A program made the position numbers and the translations under genes. The notes under the pieces are model-generated. The model was not told the DNA's origin, did not search any database, and was given only the letters and a program-made list of their open reading frames with translations. Of a stretch of 64,000 nt of DNA, positions 61,581 through 64,000 are shown piece after piece. Every line of letters begins with the position of its first letter. Position 1 is the stretch's first letter. This DNA comes from Blattabacterium cuenoti. GTDB lineage: Bacteria > Bacteroidota > Bacteroidia > Flavobacteriales > Blattabacteriaceae. The DNA lies in NCBI RefSeq assembly GCF_014252395.1, contig NZ_CP059219.1:172610-236609 (forward strand). The letters run 5' to 3'.

Positions 61581-63809
61581 ATGACGAATAAAACTAAAAA
61601 TTTTGATTTTTTAGATGAAAAAATTATTTCCGATAAATTAATAAATTTTAATCATGAAAACATTACTAGCGTTTGTTTTTTAATTCCTTCTATTCATTGT
61701 AGTTCTTGTGTTTTTATTTTAGAAAGTTTATCTAAATTTAATAAAAATATAATAGAATCTACTGTTGATTTTGCAAATAAAAAAATTTGTATAACATTTA
61801 ATAACAAAAAATTAAAAATAAGTGATTTAGCTAAAATATTAAATAATATAGGTTATCAACCTTCTGTAAACTTTGAATCGGTAGAAAATAAAAAAAATAA
61901 AAATCTATTTGATAGAAAATTAGTTGGAAAACTAGCTATTTCTTTTTTTTGTTTTGGGAATATTATGCTTTTAGCTATTCCTGGATATGTAGGATCTTAT
62001 AAAGAAGATCCATGGTTTATAAACAATAGATATTTTTTTCGTTATTTAATGTTAATTCTTTCTTTACCTGTTGTATCATTTTCTTTTTCAGATCATATAA
62101 AATATGCTATTTTAGGATTAAAAAAACATATTTTTAATATTGATGTACCAATTTCTATTGGAGTATTTATTCTTTTTATATGGAGTTGTTACGAAGTTTT
62201 TTTTGATTTAGGTTCTGGATATTTTGATAGTCTTTCTAGTTTTTCTTTATTTTTACTTATTAGTAAAATATTTAGAATTCATACACATAATAAGATTTTA
62301 TCTTTTAATAAAGATTATAAATCTTTTTATCCTATTTCAGTAACAAAAATATATAAAAAAAATAAAAAAGAAGAAAAAATTTTGCTTTCTTCTTTAAAAA
62401 AAGGAGATATCATTTTAATTAGAAATGAAGAAATTATTCCTGTTGATTCTTTTTTAATAAAAGGAAACGCTGTATTAGATAATAGTTTTATAACAGGAGA
62501 ATCTTATTTAATAAATAAAAAAATAGGAGATCGTATTTATGCTGGATCTAAACAAAAAGGAGAAGCAATATTTTTAAAAGTCATTAAAAATATGGATCAT
62601 AGTTATCTTAGTTTATTATGGAATAAAAAAAAATCTATGGATAAAAATTTTTTTTATCTAAATTCTATATCTACTAGATTTAGTCAATATTTTACTCCTT
62701 CTATTTTAATTATTTCTATAATAACTGGATGTTTTTGGTTTTTTAATAAAAATATATCAAAAATGTTTCAAACTATTTGTTCCGTATTAATTGTTACTTG
62801 TCCTTGTGCTTTAGCACTTTCTACTCCGTTAGTATTTGGAAATATTATAAAATTTTTCTCTAAAAAAGGTTTTTATATAAAAGATATTTTTACAATGGAA
62901 AAAATATCTTCAATAAGAACTTTAATTTTTGATAAAACTGGTACTATAACTGATTCTAATAAAAATAAAATATTTTTTTTTGGAAAAAATCTTGATAAAA
63001 ATGAAAAAAAAATTATAGCTTCTTTATTAAGAAATTCTATCCATCCTTTAAGTAAAAAGATACTATCTCAATTATCCGTACAAAATTTTTATTCTGTAAA
63101 TAATTTTAAAGAAGAAATAGGTAAAGGATTAGAAGGAAAAATAAATAATATTTTAATTAAAATAGGATCTCCTAAATATTTAGGTATTACAATTAATAAT
63201 AAAAATAAAACAATAGTTGCAGTTTCTATAAATAGAAAATTTTTAGGTTATTTTTTATTCAAAAATTATTATCGTAAAGGAATAAAAAAAATATTTCAAG
63301 ATTTAAAAAAATATAAAATAGTTATTCTTTCTGGAGATAATAATGAATTAGAAAAAAAATATTTAAAATCTATTTTACCTAAATCAGGTAAAGTATTTTT
63401 TAGTCAAAGTCCAGAAGAAAAATTAAATTATGTTAAAAAATTACAAAAAACAGGGGAAAAAGTAATGATGTTTGGAGATGGAATTAATGATTGTTCTGCT
63501 TTAAATCAAAGTGAAGTAGGAGTTTCTATATCAGAAAATCCCACTGGATTTTTTCCTAGTTGTGATGCTTTTCTTCAATCTAATTGTTTAAATAGAATTT
63601 TTTTATTTTTAAAAATATCCAAAATATCTACAAAATTAGTAATTATTAATTTTGTAATTAGTTTATTTTATAATAGTATAGGAATATTATTTGCTGTTAC
63701 TGGAAATTTAAATCCTTTTATAGCAGCTATTTTAATGCCTTTAAGTTCTTTTTCAGTCATTATATTTTCTATAATATCTACTTGGATAATTTCTTATAGG
63801 TTATTTTAA
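61581..63809 (+). CDS. Heavy-metal P-type ATPase, CcoI/CopA-like
   Basis: Copper-transporting P1B ATPase, 742 residues. It starts with a metal-binding domain (Cys40 and Cys43 in IHCSSC). Eight membrane helices follow, with the transport motif VTCPCALALSTP, the phosphorylated Asp in FDKTGTITDSN, the SIHPLSKK HP motif and the hinge MMFGDGINDCSALN. The TGES-type actuator reads ITGESYLI. ccoS follows 16 bases downstream. This arrangement in Bacteroidetes marks the ATPase that supplies copper to cbb3 oxidase. Confidence 0.92.
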   Translation: MTNKTKNFDFLDEKIISDKLINFNHENITSVCFLIPSIHCSSCVFILESLSKFNKNIIESTVDFANKKICITFNNKKLKISDLAKILNNIGYQPSVNFESVENKKNKNLFDRKLVGKLAISFFCFGNIMLLAIPGYVGSYKEDPWFINNRYFFRYLMLILSLPVVSFSFSDHIKYAILGLKKHIFNIDVPISIGVFILFIWSCYEVFFDLGSGYFDSLSSFSLFLLISKIFRIHTHNKILSFNKDYKSFYPISVTKIYKKNKKEEKILLSSLKKGDIILIRNEEIIPVDSFLIKGNAVLDNSFITGESYLINKKIGDRIYAGSKQKGEAIFLKVIKNMDHSYLSLLWNKKKSMDKNFFYLNSISTRFSQYFTPSILIISIITGCFWFFNKNISKMFQTICSVLIVTCPCALALSTPLVFGNIIKFFSKKGFYIKDIFTMEKISSIRTLIFDKTGTITDSNKNKIFFFGKNLDKNEKKIIASLLRNSIHPLSKKILSQLSVQNFYSVNNFKEEIGKGLEGKINNILIKIGSPKYLGITINNKNKTIVAVSINRKFLGYFLFKNYYRKGIKKIFQDLKKYKIVILSGDNNELEKKYLKSILPKSGKVFFSQSPEEKLNYVKKLQKTGEKVMMFGDGINDCSALNQSEVGVSISENPTGFFPSCDAFLQSNCLNRIFLFLKISKISTKLVIINFVISLFYNSIGILFAVTGNLNPFIAAILMPLSSFSVIIFSIISTWIISYRLF

Positions 63810-63825
63810 TTATTAATTAAATTTT

Positions 63826-63975
63826 ATGGATATATTAATTATTATGATATTATCTAGTATTTCTTTAGGGGCTTTGTTTCTTATATTTTTTTTAATTGCT
63901 CTTTATTCTGGTCAATTTGATGATTGTGAATCTTATAAAGTTAGGATTTTAATTGATGATATTGAAACAAATTAA
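63826..63975 (+). CDS. ccoS: Cytochrome cbb3 oxidase maturation protein CcoS
   Basis: A 49-residue protein: one membrane helix (about residues 2-24), then the family signature YSGQFDDCESYKVRILIDD. It matches the size and the 'SGQ(F/Y)DD' pattern of CcoS, a small protein needed for cofactor insertion into cbb3 oxidase. It lies 16 bases behind the CcoI-like ATPase. Confidence 0.92.
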   Translation: MDILIIMILSSISLGALFLIFFLIALYSGQFDDCESYKVRILIDDIETN

Positions 63976-64000
63976 TGATGAAATTAAAAATATCTTATTA
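63975..64000 (+). CDS. Start of a gene cut by the window edge, probably ccoN
   Basis: An ATG overlapping the ccoS stop by one base (TAATG), with a second ATG at 63978, opens a frame reading MMKLKISY up to the window edge. Position directly after ccoS suggests the cbb3 oxidase catalytic subunit. Only eight codons are visible, so the assignment rests on context. Confidence 0.4.

Noticed and set aside
1-64000. CRISPR arrays, insertion sequences, prophage genes or restriction systems
   Set aside because: None seen by eye on either strand; the only tandem repeats are the 15-bp coding repeat, a 13-bp duplication and homopolymers.

Overview
The window is very AT-rich, densely packed bacterial DNA. 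I estimate G+C at roughly a quarter but did not compute it. Several traits point to the Flavobacteriia (Bacteroidetes): TAnnTTTG -7 boxes in front of genes, an AccD without zinc-finger cysteines, HisIE and HisB fusions, an alpha/beta-fused 2-oxoacid dehydrogenase E1, a Bacteroidetes-type putative porin, and a P-type ATPase followed by ccoS. Genome reduction (short intergenic gaps, many 1-20 base overlaps, long poly-A tracts in genes, pruned domains) together with complete histidine and tryptophan operons suggests a nutritional insect endosymbiont. The best fit is Blattabacterium of cockroaches. That is inference from gene content, not a database match. No gene-free stretch exceeds about 210 bases, and I saw no IS element, prophage or CRISPR array.

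Layout. Positions 1-4214 hold the end of purD, then guaA, accD and fbaA. 4293-11266 carries a RecB/UvrD-like helicase, lipA, a Nif3-like protein, a CdsZ-like coiled-coil protein, a thioredoxin-fold protein and an NrnA-like phosphoesterase. 11270-17517 is an information-processing block: CCA-adding enzyme, tsaC-like, dapD, ruvX, def, and the classic thrS-infC-rpmI-rplT group. 17537-21438 is glpD-glpK-glpF, a complete route from external glycerol to dihydroxyacetone phosphate. 21552-28194 runs ffh, argS, ilvE and a fused E1. 28283-38059 has ndk, a LemA/TPM pair, valS, folA, a bifunctional nuclease, an unrecognised lipoprotein, pdhB, metF and serS. 38131-40363 is the overlapping trio rsmA-folD-queE.

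40367-47529 is hisGDCBHAFI(E) on the minus strand, with a 14-bp perfect hairpin just before hisG. 47696-52211 holds an exonuclease III-type gene, tRNA-Lys(TTT), aroK, tilS, serC and a YggS-type protein. 52204-58555 is trpEGDCFBA on the minus strand, complete from chorismate to tryptophan. It is preceded by a leader with a strong intrinsic-terminator hairpin. 58762-64000 carries a putative porin, a glucosaminidase, gcvH, a CcoI-like copper ATPase, ccoS and the first codons of what is probably ccoN.

The genes fit an aerobic or microaerobic symbiont that takes up glycerol, feeds respiration through GlpD and a cbb3 oxidase, keeps lipoate-dependent enzymes (lipA, gcvH, E1 components), and makes amino acids (His, Trp, a DAP/Lys step, Ser, a branched-chain step). 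The most notable observations are the trp leader with altered TrpE allosteric residues, the three-armed alternative hairpin before pdhB, a threonyl-tRNA synthetase lacking its N-terminal editing half, an infC gene whose only usable start codons are AUU/AUA, and homopolymer tracts that require or permit slippage.
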